Below are positions 25,972 through 34,555 of a stretch of DNA of 64,000 bases, in pieces. The notes under the pieces were generated by a model that did no database searches, was not told the DNA's origin, and worked only from the letters and a program-made list of their open reading frames with translations. The translations under genes and the position numbers were made by a program. The stretch's first letter is position 1. Each line of letters starts with the position of its first letter. This DNA comes from Legionella quateirensis. GTDB taxonomy: Bacteria; Pseudomonadota; Gammaproteobacteria; Legionellales; Legionellaceae. Location: positions 1 through 64,000 of the forward strand of contig NZ_LNYR01000043.1 in the NCBI RefSeq assembly GCF_001467955.1, read 5' to 3'.

Positions 25972-28529
25972 TGAATAAAAAACCGTTTCATGAAGTGATC
26001 GCTGAACGATTAATTCAGCAGTTAAAGCAAGGAACAGCTCCATGGCAAAGACCATGGGAACCAGGTGCTCCCAATGCGTTTATACCGATGAACCCAATCA
26101 CCGGAAAACGTTATAAAGGAATAAATGCTATTGCACTAATGGCCCAGGATTATCGCGATCCGCGTTGGATGACCTACAAACAAGCAGAAGAGGCTCAAGC
26201 GCAAGTGCGAAAAGGCGAAAAAGGTTCCGCTATTCAATATTGGAAATTTACCGAAGAACAGATCAAAAAAGATGAGCAAGGTAAACCAGTACTGGATCCT
26301 CATGGTAAGCCCGTTAAAATTGAAATTCGCCTTGAGCGGCCACGAGTGTTTTATGCCACCGTATTTAATGCAGAACAAATTGATGGATTACCTCCACGCA
26401 CTCAAAAGGAAATCGCCTGGAATTCCATCGACCGGGCTGAACAGATTCTAAGTTCATCTGGAGCTGCTATTTTACATGGTGAGAACAACCGCGCGTTTTA
26501 TAGACCCTCCACGGATACCATCCATCTGCCTGACAAAAGCCAATTCTTAAGCGCAGATAATTATTATGCGGTTGCTTTGCATGAACTCGGCCATTGGACT
26601 GGGCATTCAACACGAATGGACAGGGATTTGATTCATCCTTTTGGAAGTGATGGCTATGCCAAAGAAGAATTGCGGGCTGAAATTACCAGCATGATTTTAG
26701 GGGATGAATTGGGGATTGGTCACGATCCAGATCAACATGCAACTTATATCGAGTCTTGGATTAAAGTATTACATGACGATCCATTGGAACTGTTTCGTGC
26801 TGCTGCAGAGGCTGAAAAAATGCAACAATTCATTCTATCTTTCGAACTAAAACAAGAACAAGTACAAAATACCAATCACCCTTTGCCAAACGAGCTGGAA
26901 AACAAAATGACATTGGCAAATGAAGTAGAACCTGTAAATCATGATTATCATTTAAATGAAAATCCACCCACCTTAGACGATGAGATTGCCACGCTCAATA
27001 AAGCTCAAAGTCAACTCCAAACCCAAGCCCCAACCAACCAAACTCCAGTCACCAATAAGTCTGCAGAGAATGAAAAAATCTGGCTCGATATTCCCTTTAA
27101 ACAAAAAGAAGTAGCTAAAGAACTAGCGGGTGTTCTTCCCGATGGCAAAAAAGCCATTGCATGGGATAAAGAATATTCTCGCTGGTTTGCTCACCCTGGT
27201 GCTAATTTAGAACTCTTAAAACCTTGGATTACTAGCCCACAGCTTGATACTGGCTCTAAAGCTCAAGATATCGAGCCATCACAAATCGCCACTGAAAAAA
27301 CATGGCTTGCTGTACCATACGAGCAAAGAGAAGCGGTCAAACATATTGCAGGAAGGCTTGAGGACGGTAAAAAGGCAGTAGAGTGGGATAAGGCCGCAAA
27401 ATGCTGGTTTGCACACATTGGCACCAATTTAGAACCTTTAAAACCCTGGATTTTAAACACAAACCTAGAACGGCAACAGCCTGCCTTAACACCTGAGCAG
27501 GAATTTTCCGATATATTGAAAAGTATCGGCAGTATTGTTACAGGCGAACATCCTATTATGGATGGAAAAAAACATCGAATCAGCGTTGAAGGGGATAAAA
27601 AAGGTGAAAAGTCAGGGTTTTATGTGGGGCATCTTGATGGTCATCCTGCGGGTTATGTTAAAAATAACCGCACGGGTATTGAGACAAAATGGAAAAGTAA
27701 GGGCTACTCATTAACTGATGCAGAGCGGGCCAAATTGCATGCACTTGCAGCCACAAAAATTAAAAAACGGGCCGAGGAACAAAGGCAAGACCAGGAAGAA
27801 GCGGCCAAACGAGTAAGCAAACAATTATCCGATTTAGTACTCATAACAACCCCAACGCCTTATTTACAGACCAAAAAAATCGAACCCCATTCTGAAATAT
27901 TCACAGATGTTAACGGACAAACGACTTATATTCCTGCAACCGATGCAAGTGGCAAACTATGGACTATGCAATACATTAAAGAAGATGGGACCAAACGATT
28001 TGCTAAAAACTCTCGCAAGGAAGGATGCTTTCATGCTTTGGGCGGGCTTAACGCATTAGCCGAAGCTCCTGCCCTTGTAATCGCAGAAGGGTTTGCTACT
28101 GCTGCAAGCATCTCTCAAGAACTTGGGTTTGCTACAATTTCGGCCTTTGATGCAGGAAACTTAGAGCCAGTAGCGAGGGCTTTGCAAGAACAATTTCCTG
28201 ATAAACCCATTATTATTATGGGGGATGATGATAAGCATCTTGAAATAAATCAAGGAATTAATCCAGGAAGAAGCAAAGCGCTTGACGCTGCAAAGGCCGT
28301 TAATGGCATTGCCTTGTTTCCAATTTTTGCACCTGGTGAACAGGCAGGAGATCCAAAGTCATTTAGCGACTTTAACGATTTGGCATCCAAAAGTGTATTG
28401 GGCTCTGAGGGAGTAAAACGCCAGATTAAACCTATTGTCGATAAAATAATTCAAAAAAAGGAAACGTCTATTATAGAGCAGAAAGAAATCAAAATGACCA
28501 GGCATCAACACAGCACGTTGACGTTATAA
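25971..28529 (+). CDS. traC: TraC-type primase with ArdC N-terminus, two DUF5710 repeats and Toprim
   Basis: This is an 852-residue multidomain protein. Residues 1-280 form an ArdC/antirestriction-type single-strand-binding and zincin-like domain (VIAERLIQQLKQGTAPWQRPW, zinc site ALHELGHWTGH). Two copies of a 50-residue repeat (DUF5710-like, WLDIPFKQKE and WLAVPYEQRE) follow at about 365-420 and 445-500. A helical region comes next. Last is a Toprim-type primase segment, LVIAEGFATAASIS to IIIMGDDDKH. In IncP plasmids TraC primes the transferred strand and is itself transferred. The ArdC part may protect incoming DNA (inference). Confidence 0.88.
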   Translation: MNKKPFHEVIAERLIQQLKQGTAPWQRPWEPGAPNAFIPMNPITGKRYKGINAIALMAQDYRDPRWMTYKQAEEAQAQVRKGEKGSAIQYWKFTEEQIKKDEQGKPVLDPHGKPVKIEIRLERPRVFYATVFNAEQIDGLPPRTQKEIAWNSIDRAEQILSSSGAAILHGENNRAFYRPSTDTIHLPDKSQFLSADNYYAVALHELGHWTGHSTRMDRDLIHPFGSDGYAKEELRAEITSMILGDELGIGHDPDQHATYIESWIKVLHDDPLELFRAAAEAEKMQQFILSFELKQEQVQNTNHPLPNELENKMTLANEVEPVNHDYHLNENPPTLDDEIATLNKAQSQLQTQAPTNQTPVTNKSAENEKIWLDIPFKQKEVAKELAGVLPDGKKAIAWDKEYSRWFAHPGANLELLKPWITSPQLDTGSKAQDIEPSQIATEKTWLAVPYEQREAVKHIAGRLEDGKKAVEWDKAAKCWFAHIGTNLEPLKPWILNTNLERQQPALTPEQEFSDILKSIGSIVTGEHPIMDGKKHRISVEGDKKGEKSGFYVGHLDGHPAGYVKNNRTGIETKWKSKGYSLTDAERAKLHALAATKIKKRAEEQRQDQEEAAKRVSKQLSDLVLITTPTPYLQTKKIEPHSEIFTDVNGQTTYIPATDASGKLWTMQYIKEDGTKRFAKNSRKEGCFHALGGLNALAEAPALVIAEGFATAASISQELGFATISAFDAGNLEPVARALQEQFPDKPIIIMGDDDKHLEINQGINPGRSKALDAAKAVNGIALFPIFAPGEQAGDPKSFSDFNDLASKSVLGSEGVKRQIKPIVDKIIQKKETSIIEQKEIKMTRHQHSTLTL

Positions 28530-28540
28530 AATCATATTAT

Positions 28541-28570
28541 CCAAAGGGTTCCTTGCAAAGAATCCTTTGG
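28541..28570. repeat. Long hairpin after traC
   Basis: CCAAAGG and CCTTTGG pair over seven bases, and the inner GTTC/GAAT part continues the stem almost to a small loop. It starts 12 bases after the traC stop. No T-run follows. It may still end or stabilise the long tra-trb message. The rest of 28571-28790 shows nothing I recognise. Confidence 0.45.
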
Positions 28571-28790
28571 AGGATTATCGAGTCACATGAAAATTCAATC
28601 TTCATCCTCGTGCGTCTTCCACTATTGAGTTTTTGGACAATGCCATACTTTTGTCTATTTTTGCTAATCACGACTCTTTTTATGTAGTTGTCGAATCACT
28701 ACTTGGTGTGCACCTAAGCTTAGGATTAGTTCATTTTTAGGGTATTTGTGGGTAAAGACAGTCCTTGTGGACAAATCAGTTAACTCAAAC

Positions 28791-28819
28791 TTGATTTGTT
28801 ACCTAAATTAGGGTACAAT
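28791..28819 (+). promoter_or_regulatory. Sigma-70 promoter of the HigBA-type pair with internal operator
   Basis: TTGATT at 28791-28796 and TACAAT at 28814-28819 are 17 bases apart, a near-ideal promoter. The spacer holds CCTAAATTAGG at 28802-28812, a perfect 5-bp inverted repeat with a one-base centre. That is well placed for autorepression by the downstream HTH antitoxin (inference). Confidence 0.7.
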
Positions 28820-28833
28820 TATAGAAAAATAAG

Positions 28834-29127
28834 ATGATTGCAATGAATACTTGTAAAGTCACCATTAGTGAACAGGCAAAAAAGGACTTAAAAAAAGTAC
28901 CTCAGTATATTGCCATCAAGTTGTATCAATGGGTTGAATCAGTATCTCATGATGGGTTATTAGAAGTTAGAAAAATTTCTAGCTACCACGATGAGCCATT
29001 ACAGGGTAAAAGAAAGGGACAGCGTTCTATTCGATTAAATAAGGCTTATCGGGCTATTTATGAATTAAAGACTAATGGGCAAATGGAACTTGTTGAAGTG
29101 ATGGAGGTAAATAAACATGATTACTAA
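28834..29127 (+). CDS. higB: RelE/HigB-type toxin
   Basis: This 97-residue basic protein has the RelE/ParE fold pattern: VTISEQAKKDLKKVPQYI, DEPLQGKRKGQRSIRLN and YRAIYELKTNG. HigB-type toxins are ribosome-dependent mRNA endonucleases. Met4 at 28843 is an alternative start. The 3' end overlaps the antitoxin gene by 11 bases. The toxin-first order is typical of hig modules. Confidence 0.82.
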   Translation: MIAMNTCKVTISEQAKKDLKKVPQYIAIKLYQWVESVSHDGLLEVRKISSYHDEPLQGKRKGQRSIRLNKAYRAIYELKTNGQMELVEVMEVNKHDY

Positions 29128-29434
29128 CGAAAGCAAAGAAGCACTTGCTTATCTGGAGTCCCTAATAGGCAAAAAACCGACTCTTGGAGATCATTTATTG
29201 GCAATTCGTCAGGGTGAAGAAATGACGCAAGCCGCTTTTGCCAAACAACTAGGGGTTTCTCGTCATTATTTATGTGACATCGAGCATAATCGCCGCTACG
29301 TAAGTCCTAAAGCTGCTGCTGAATTTGCTGATAAACTAGGATATTCAAGCAAACAGTTTGTGCGTTTGTGCTTGCAAGACATGCTTAATCGAGAAGGCTT
29401 AGATTTATTGGTTGACATTCAAAGTGCGGCTTAA
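29117..29434 (+). CDS. higA: HigA-type XRE antitoxin
   Basis: This 105-residue DNA-binding protein has a clear helix-turn-helix (MTQAAFAKQLGVSRHYLCDIEHNRRYV). It overlaps the toxin gene, so the two are translated together, and it probably represses the promoter at 28791-28819. It lies between the two conjugation blocks and would stabilise the element. Confidence 0.82.
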   Translation: MITNESKEALAYLESLIGKKPTLGDHLLAIRQGEEMTQAAFAKQLGVSRHYLCDIEHNRRYVSPKAAAEFADKLGYSSKQFVRLCLQDMLNREGLDLLVDIQSAA

Positions 29435-29465
29435 ATAAAAACATTTAGTAAGTTACTAATAACAG

Positions 29466-29486
29466 GGGGTTCTATAATAGAGCCCC
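29466..29486 (+). terminator. Hairpin after the toxin-antitoxin pair
   Basis: GGGGTTCT and AGAGCCCC pair over eight positions (one G-U) around a five-base AT loop, 31 bases after the antitoxin stop. The following bases are TTGCGG, so a T-tail is poor. It is a weak terminator at best. Confidence 0.4.
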
Positions 29487-29550
29487 TTGCGGTTGAAAGA
29501 AAAATGGATTTAAATTGCACTCTTTAGGCCAAAATAAATGATTAATTCAA

Positions 29551-29793
29551 TCAAATGGATTCGTGGTTTTTTTCTGAAAAGCTGAATATTATCTTCTTCA
29601 AGAAGAAATACCCGTTATATAAAGCAAAATACACCCAATACATCCAAGCCAAATCAATCCATGAGGCGCCTTTGGGGCTGTTCTCAATCATCTTATATAG
29701 TGGGAATTTCTGTTCTATTCCAAACAGAATTATTGTAAGAAACACACCCACCATTGGAGAAAAAATCGATTTGAAAGGTTGTTTTTTATTCAT
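29551..29793 (-). CDS. Small membrane protein downstream of traI
   Basis: This 80-residue protein has two hydrophobic helices (about 12-28 and 46-70, SPMVGVFLTIILFGIEQ and WIDLAWMYWVYFALYNGYFF) and a basic C-terminus. It starts 41 bases after the traI stop on the same strand. I recognise no family. The opposite-strand reading frame here looks like a shadow. Confidence 0.5.
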   Translation of the reverse strand: MNKKQPFKSIFSPMVGVFLTIILFGIEQKFPLYKMIENSPKGASWIDLAWMYWVYFALYNGYFFLKKIIFSFSEKNHESI

Positions 29794-29834
29794 AAAATTC
29801 AGTCCCTATAATAATTTTCACAGATTAACCTACA

Positions 29835-32135
29835 TTATCTGTTGCGCCCTCTTGATGCAATGGTGCCTCTTGCGGTTAACTTGACCATCTCACCAACAGA
29901 CAACCTCTTCATTCGATGAGCTGTGTCCGAATCAATGGGCAATACCACAATGACATTATCTCGCTTTAAAAGAGCCAACAGTTCACCATCGATTTGACGA
30001 ATCCCTGCAAACTGCATAAGCCCCTCATCATTTTTATTATACCGTCTATGCTTAGGAATGTCGGCTATTTTTTGACGCTTTAATTCACGCTCAGCAATGT
30101 ATTTGTCTGCAGCATCCGAAATAAAATTTACTGCTCCTGGCCTAGATACATTCCGTCGCAGCCCGTCATCTGATTGGGTTCTTTGGTGCTCCAGGTGACC
30201 AGGTACATGACTCGGCAATAACACTTCACATCGAGTGGAGAACTGAACCATACCGAGTTGGGACAAGTCTCGCAAACGGTTTTTACTTTCGGGCGGCGGT
30301 TGCTGTCCAATGCGCCCAAGGTAGGGCTTGGGTGTCCCGCCAGAACTTGATTTTCTTCTGGTTCTTCTGCTGTCAGGGTTGATGACTCTGATTGATCCAA
30401 CGTTCTCATTACTGCCTCGATTTGTTCCTCTGCCGTTAAGATCAGATTGTCTTCTTGATTCATGATTATTTTCCTTTGGTTTTGGGTTTTTTATTAACTG
30501 TTGACGTTGTAACTCAAGTTGTTCGTTATCAAACCTAAGGTTTAATTTTAACTGTGCTGCAACATTGACGACCTGCTCTTTAAACACATCACTTCCTTTG
30601 ACAGTAATGCATTCACCATAACGATTCATGGCCATGTGCAAGGCGGTCGCAATTCCTTCTTCGGAAGAACCACGTGACATATTAATCAGCTCCCCGTCAT
30701 CCCTAATCGCAGAAGTTCCCACGCGATAAATGATGGTTCCTGTTTTAGTAATATTATCGTTTTTTATCTTAAGGTTAGGCTCACCACTTTGCATTCCTTG
30801 CCCCGTAACAACATTCCCTTTAAGATTTTGGCGTACTTCACGAGAACGCAGTGCATTAAGCGCATCGGCATCGCCTTCTAGGGCTTTTAATTTCAACCAA
30901 TCAGCCCAGGTGCTGCGCTGATATTTAAGATAAATGGATTCACGTTCTTTCGCATACTTCTTTCTTGCTTCTTCAATATTGGATTGAACTGCTTGACTGG
31001 TCAGAGCATAAAGAGCTTTCTTGGTAACAGGAGTTCCACACAATAATTTAATTGCCGCACGCTTTAACCGACCGCCTCGCTTCGCTGATTCGATCAGTTG
31101 TTTTTTCCGTGTGCGAGCACGAGAAAGCTCAGAGGCACAATTAAATTTGGCGTGGTTCTGTTCCTCTTGATACCTGGCGTAAAGAATCGAGGTATTTATT
31201 TTCATGTGAACAGGTTTGAGTGAATAATGAATACCTTGCTCAATAGAAAGAGTTTCAAGCTGATCTAGCCTATACAAACGATTTTGACTACGCGGTGGTG
31301 GATTATGTCCCACTTTTGCAACCCTTGCGTTTTTAGCTAGGGGAGGTGCGAGGTCTGGGTGAGTCGATGTATTGTTTTCAAAAGACCCAAATACTTTTTC
31401 AAGCTTCGCTTTAGAAAAATCACGTGATACTGAGCTTGCCTTAACACCAATTCCTAAACCATCCACAATCACTAAACCACTACCTCGCACGCGTAGTTCA
31501 AGACCGTGTTGCGCCAATACATGATGAAACTGGGACCAATTATTAGCGGCCTTAAGTTGCTCCAAGCACTCAGATTTAATCCAGTTTAAAAGACTCCCGA
31601 TACCCGCATGATGCTCCATATCATCCGCTCGATTCTCAGAACCCACCTTATGAGGAATATGATTCACCTGTTGCAGACCGTGTTCGATTTCAAGCAGTGT
31701 GGCAATCTCACCCATTTTTTTATAGGCAAGATAAGGCTCATTCAAGGTATAACGCGTGGGATGGATTTTATTGATGCCCACATGAATATGAAAATTATCC
31801 GTATCATAATGCACCACACTAATTCGTTGATGCTCCCCTAAACCCACGGAAGAACAAACCCTCTGCTCAATATCCTTTAATACGTCAGCTGATGGAATTT
31901 CTCCTGCAGGAAAGGAAATTAAAAGATGATAGGTTTTATCACCTTTTGCACGCTGATTCAGTTCTTGCGTTGCCTGTATTTCATGGATTGCCCATTCAAT
32001 CTCATTGCTCTGGCAATTTGTAATGCGAATTTCGCCAACACGTTCCTGTTTGCCATGTTCATTAGTCATATACTGGATGAGTCCTGCAAAGTTACTTTTC
32101 CTAATAACTTTCATTGGAATGTGTCTGACTATCAT
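29835..32135 (-). CDS. traI: TraI relaxase, MOB-P (IncP) type
   Basis: This 766-residue protein nicks oriT and pilots the strand. The relaxase domain (about 1-260) has the catalytic Tyr22 in LIQYMTNEHGK. The metal-binding histidines are His109, His116 and His118 in HYDTDNFHIHVGIN, exactly the RP4 TraI spacing. SENRADDMEHHAGI and VKASSVSRDFSK match RP4 by eye. The long C-terminal part is basic and linker-like. It also carries a complete second gene in another frame (30128-30463). It lies 38 bases after traJ. Confidence 0.95.
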   Translation of the reverse strand: MIVRHIPMKVIRKSNFAGLIQYMTNEHGKQERVGEIRITNCQSNEIEWAIHEIQATQELNQRAKGDKTYHLLISFPAGEIPSADVLKDIEQRVCSSVGLGEHQRISVVHYDTDNFHIHVGINKIHPTRYTLNEPYLAYKKMGEIATLLEIEHGLQQVNHIPHKVGSENRADDMEHHAGIGSLLNWIKSECLEQLKAANNWSQFHHVLAQHGLELRVRGSGLVIVDGLGIGVKASSVSRDFSKAKLEKVFGSFENNTSTHPDLAPPLAKNARVAKVGHNPPPRSQNRLYRLDQLETLSIEQGIHYSLKPVHMKINTSILYARYQEEQNHAKFNCASELSRARTRKKQLIESAKRGGRLKRAAIKLLCGTPVTKKALYALTSQAVQSNIEEARKKYAKERESIYLKYQRSTWADWLKLKALEGDADALNALRSREVRQNLKGNVVTGQGMQSGEPNLKIKNDNITKTGTIIYRVGTSAIRDDGELINMSRGSSEEGIATALHMAMNRYGECITVKGSDVFKEQVVNVAAQLKLNLRFDNEQLELQRQQLIKNPKPKENNHESRRQSDLNGRGTNRGSNENVGSIRVINPDSRRTRRKSSSGGTPKPYLGRIGQQPPPESKNRLRDLSQLGMVQFSTRCEVLLPSHVPGHLEHQRTQSDDGLRRNVSRPGAVNFISDAADKYIAERELKRQKIADIPKHRRYNKNDEGLMQFAGIRQIDGELLALLKRDNVIVVLPIDSDTAHRMKRLSVGEMVKLTARGTIASRGRNR
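30128..30463 (-). CDS. TraH-like Cys-rich protein encoded inside traI
   Basis: This 111-residue protein is read in a shifted frame wholly within the 3' part of traI. AAAGGAAAATAATC directly before its ATG is a good ribosome-binding site. The acidic N-terminal half is followed by a conserved-looking Cys-rich end: CETCPNSVWF, KCYCRVMYLVTW and GCDGMYLG. RP4 has traH nested in traI in the same way; it helps stabilise the relaxase-oriT complex. The name is by position and type, and the Cys pattern suggests a metal site (inference). Confidence 0.7.
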   Translation of the reverse strand: MNQEDNLILTAEEQIEAVMRTLDQSESSTLTAEEPEENQVLAGHPSPTLGALDSNRRPKVKTVCETCPNSVWFSSPLDVKCYCRVMYLVTWSTKEPNQMTGCDGMYLGQEQ

Positions 32136-32173
32136 GTACTAACCCCCTGCAGCGCTTTTGGCTATAAACACGT

Positions 32174-32527
32174 TCATAGCTTGTTCACTACTTCAAGCAT
32201 GGCTGCCTGGGTTGCTTTGATACGCTCTAATACGACAGTTATTGTTTTGGGCTCAATATGAGCTAGCCGCTCATCATTGGTAAGCCACAACTTGAGCAGA
32301 CCACCCAAGCGACCTAAATCAGCATTTATTTTAGAAAGTTCGATGATGTGCTGTTGGTCGATGGAACTCTTTATTTCATAACCTAGAGCCAAACGACGAA
32401 GATATACAGCGGTGGCCAATCCCGCATGTGCCGCGTTTTCTTTGATTATTTGCTCTTCCTCTGGAAGTACGGGAATTCGAAGCCGTCGGACGTGTTTTCT
32501 GCTGAGTCTTGTTTCGCTGTTGTTCAT
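32174..32527 (-). CDS. traJ: TraJ-like oriT-binding relaxosome protein
   Basis: This is a 117-residue protein. I chose the ATG at 32527 (AAAAGG ten bases upstream, product begins MNNSETRLSRKHVRRLRIPV). The longer in-frame version would run back through oriT. The body holds PEEEQIIKENAAHAGLATAVYLRRLALGY, a ribbon-helix-helix-like region, and DLGRLGGLLKLWL. This is the TraJ/MobC pattern that guides TraI to nic. It is divergent from traK across oriT, as in RP4. Confidence 0.88.
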   Translation of the reverse strand: MNNSETRLSRKHVRRLRIPVLPEEEQIIKENAAHAGLATAVYLRRLALGYEIKSSIDQQHIIELSKINADLGRLGGLLKLWLTNDERLAHIEPKTITVVLERIKATQAAMLEVVNKL

Positions 32528-32571
32528 CGTAATACCTTTTTTCAAGCGTTGTCCTGACATTAAAACGGCGG

Positions 32572-32715
32572 CAGCCGTTAGCCTCGCAAGAGCAAGATTT
32601 CCGTTGAGCACCGAAGGTGCGAATAAGGAAGGATGTGAAGTGGATACCCAGCTCGCTGGGTGGCCATCTTCACCTATCTTGCCCTGTTTTTTAAATCCAT
32701 TACGCCAAGAAATAA
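32572..32715 (-). other. Origin of transfer (oriT), IncP/RP4 type, with nic site
   Basis: The region strongly resembles the RP4 oriT as I know it. It has the arm GCACC-GAA-GGTGC at 32608-32620 followed by GAATAAGG. An imperfect inverted repeat is centred on ACCCAG-CTCG-CTGGGT at 32647-32662. The nick region is CTTCACCTATCTTGCCCTG at 32668-32686, where RP4 has CCTATCCTG before the cut. By analogy nic lies between 32681 and 32682. It lies between traJ and traK as in RP4. Confidence 0.9.
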
Positions 32716-32877
32716 TACCACGGTGCATTCGATTTATCCTTGTTTTTTATAGGAAAAATTAATTTTAGCGAAGGTCATATGAAAAACGGGGTTAATAGGT
32801 TTATAATCGAATTTGAACTGATGTTAGTTGACATGAAATTGACATTTAATTGATTTTATAACAGGTAACTAATTGAT

Positions 32878-33267
32878 ATGGGAACATCCTATACAGACCA
32901 GCTGGCCAAGTGGGTCAAGGAAAAAAAATCAACACCTCGCAATAAGAATTTGGTGGCCTTCTTAGCTGTTCGAGCTGATATAAAAGAAGCGCTTGATGCG
33001 GGATATCCAGTTAAAACCGTGTGGGAAAACATGCATGAGTTAAAGCGAATTGAATTTGGTTATGACACCTTTTTGAATTATGTGAATCGCCAAATTCGTC
33101 GGCCACAAGCAAATCAACCAACCCCTCAAGTTGAACCCGAGTCATCCCAAACATCAAAGGACAATAAATCCAAATTACCAGACGACCACACAAAAAAAAC
33201 AACGAAACCAGGAACACTGTCAGGCTTTACCTTTAATCCAGTACCCAATGCAGAGGAATTATTTTAA
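32878..33267 (+). CDS. traK: TraK-like oriT-binding protein
   Basis: This 129-residue protein begins MGTSYTDQLAKWVKEKK. It continues VAFLAVRADIKEALDAGYPVKTVWENM and ends SGFTFNPVPNAEELF, which matches RP4 TraK from end to end by eye. TraK wraps oriT and promotes relaxosome formation. Its stop overlaps traL by one base (TAATG). It is transcribed away from oriT. Confidence 0.9.
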   Translation: MGTSYTDQLAKWVKEKKSTPRNKNLVAFLAVRADIKEALDAGYPVKTVWENMHELKRIEFGYDTFLNYVNRQIRRPQANQPTPQVEPESSQTSKDNKSKLPDDHTKKTTKPGTLSGFTFNPVPNAEELF

Positions 33268-33992
33268 TGGCTAAAATTAATATGGTCTTGCAAGGAAAAG
33301 GAGGGGTCGGAAAATCCTTCGTAGCATCAACACTGGCACAGTATATGAAAAACGAGGGGGAAGAGCCTCTTTGTATCGATACCGATCCGGTTAACACCAC
33401 TTTTTCGGGCTATAAAGCACTGAATGTTACCCGACTGCAAATAATGGATGGCGATGAAATTAACTCTCGTCACTTTGATGACCTCATTGAACTGATTGCG
33501 CCAACAACCCATGACGTCATAATTGACAATGGAGCAAGCTCCTTCGTACCACTGTCACATTACTTAATCAGCAGCAACATCCCTTCACTGTTGGCTGAAA
33601 TGGGGCATGAGCTGGTAGTTCATACCGTCATTACGGGTGGGCAAGCCATGCAAGACACTGTGAATGGTTTTTCACAACTTGCCAGCCAGTTCCCAGAAAA
33701 TGCTTTATTTGTAGTTTGGCTAAACTCTTACTGGGGACCAGTGCAACACGAAGGTAAAGACTTCGAACAAATGAAAACCTACAAAGAAAACAAAGAAAAG
33801 ATTTCCGCAATAATTCATATACCGGCACTTAAAGAAGAGACTTTTGGTCGTGATGTATCCGAAATGCTTCAAGAACGTCTTACTTTTAGCGAAGCCATCG
33901 CTTCACCCGCTCGAACTATCATGACAAGGCAACGTCTCAAAATAGTGCGAGACGAACTTTTTAATCAACTAACCAATGCGGTAGTAATGTAA
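33267..33992 (+). CDS. traL: TraL, ParA/MinD-like ATPase
   Basis: This 241-residue P-loop protein has a deviant Walker A, GKGGVGKS, near residue 10. IDTDPVNTTFSGYKALNV and VIIDNGASSFVPLSHYLI follow, closely matching RP4 TraL. The function in RP4 is not essential and not well known. It is sandwiched between traK and traM by one-base TAATG overlaps. Confidence 0.92.
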   Translation: MAKINMVLQGKGGVGKSFVASTLAQYMKNEGEEPLCIDTDPVNTTFSGYKALNVTRLQIMDGDEINSRHFDDLIELIAPTTHDVIIDNGASSFVPLSHYLISSNIPSLLAEMGHELVVHTVITGGQAMQDTVNGFSQLASQFPENALFVVWLNSYWGPVQHEGKDFEQMKTYKENKEKISAIIHIPALKEETFGRDVSEMLQERLTFSEAIASPARTIMTRQRLKIVRDELFNQLTNAVVM

Positions 33993-34429
33993 TGGCCGAT
34001 CAATTCGAATCACTCATTAACGAGGTTGCCATAAAACATGGGGTTGTCCTTGGACGAGACGATCCCATTCTTATATTGCAGACCATGAATGCCAAGCTGA
34101 TGGAAGACAACGCTAAAACACAACAACTCATGCTCCATCAATACAAAGAGGAATTAGAGGGGATCGCTTTACGCTGGGGAAATGAGGCAAAAGAAAAATC
34201 AGAGAGGATATTAAATTCTTCACTTGCTGCAAGCAAAGAAGCGATGGCAAACGTACTTCAAGAAAGCGCAAAAAGCACTGCCATCAGCATTCACAATAGC
34301 ATTGAAAAATTGCTTTTTCGTACGGAAGGATTATTGCGTCGTACCGAACGAATCGCCATGTTCAACCTTGCTGCATCAGCATGTACGCTTCTAGCTGTAG
34401 GCGCTGTGATACTTGGTTTGTTTCGGTAA
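33992..34429 (+). CDS. traM: TraM-like transfer protein
   Basis: This 145-residue protein begins ADQFESLINEVAIKHGVVLGRDDPILILQTMNAKL and has a long helical middle. It ends in a membrane helix (FNLAASACTLLAVGAVILGLF). This matches RP4 TraM in size, order and look. It closes the traKLM operon. Confidence 0.88.
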   Translation: MADQFESLINEVAIKHGVVLGRDDPILILQTMNAKLMEDNAKTQQLMLHQYKEELEGIALRWGNEAKEKSERILNSSLAASKEAMANVLQESAKSTAISIHNSIEKLLFRTEGLLRRTERIAMFNLAASACTLLAVGAVILGLFR

Positions 34430-34555
34430 AAAAAAGATCTATTTTGGCCTATTGGAAAGAGTATAACAAAAGATTGAGTAGTGAAATCTTTAAATTGCTT
34501 AGTAGAGATTGAAATAATAGTCCAATTAACTGCTGCACGATAAAAGGAGCCTCCC

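Noticed and set aside
29555-29884. 109-codon plus-strand frame opposite the small membrane gene and the traI end
   Set aside because: It overlaps two better-supported minus-strand genes, lacks a ribosome-binding site and looks like a shadow.
32528-32728. N-terminal extension of traJ to an ATG at 32728
   Set aside because: It would translate oriT. The ATG at 32527 has a good ribosome-binding site and the protein begins where TraJ proteins do.
33267-33992. ParA-type ATPase suggesting plasmid partition
   Set aside because: Sequence and order identify it as TraL of the traKLM operon; no parB or centromere repeats are next to it.
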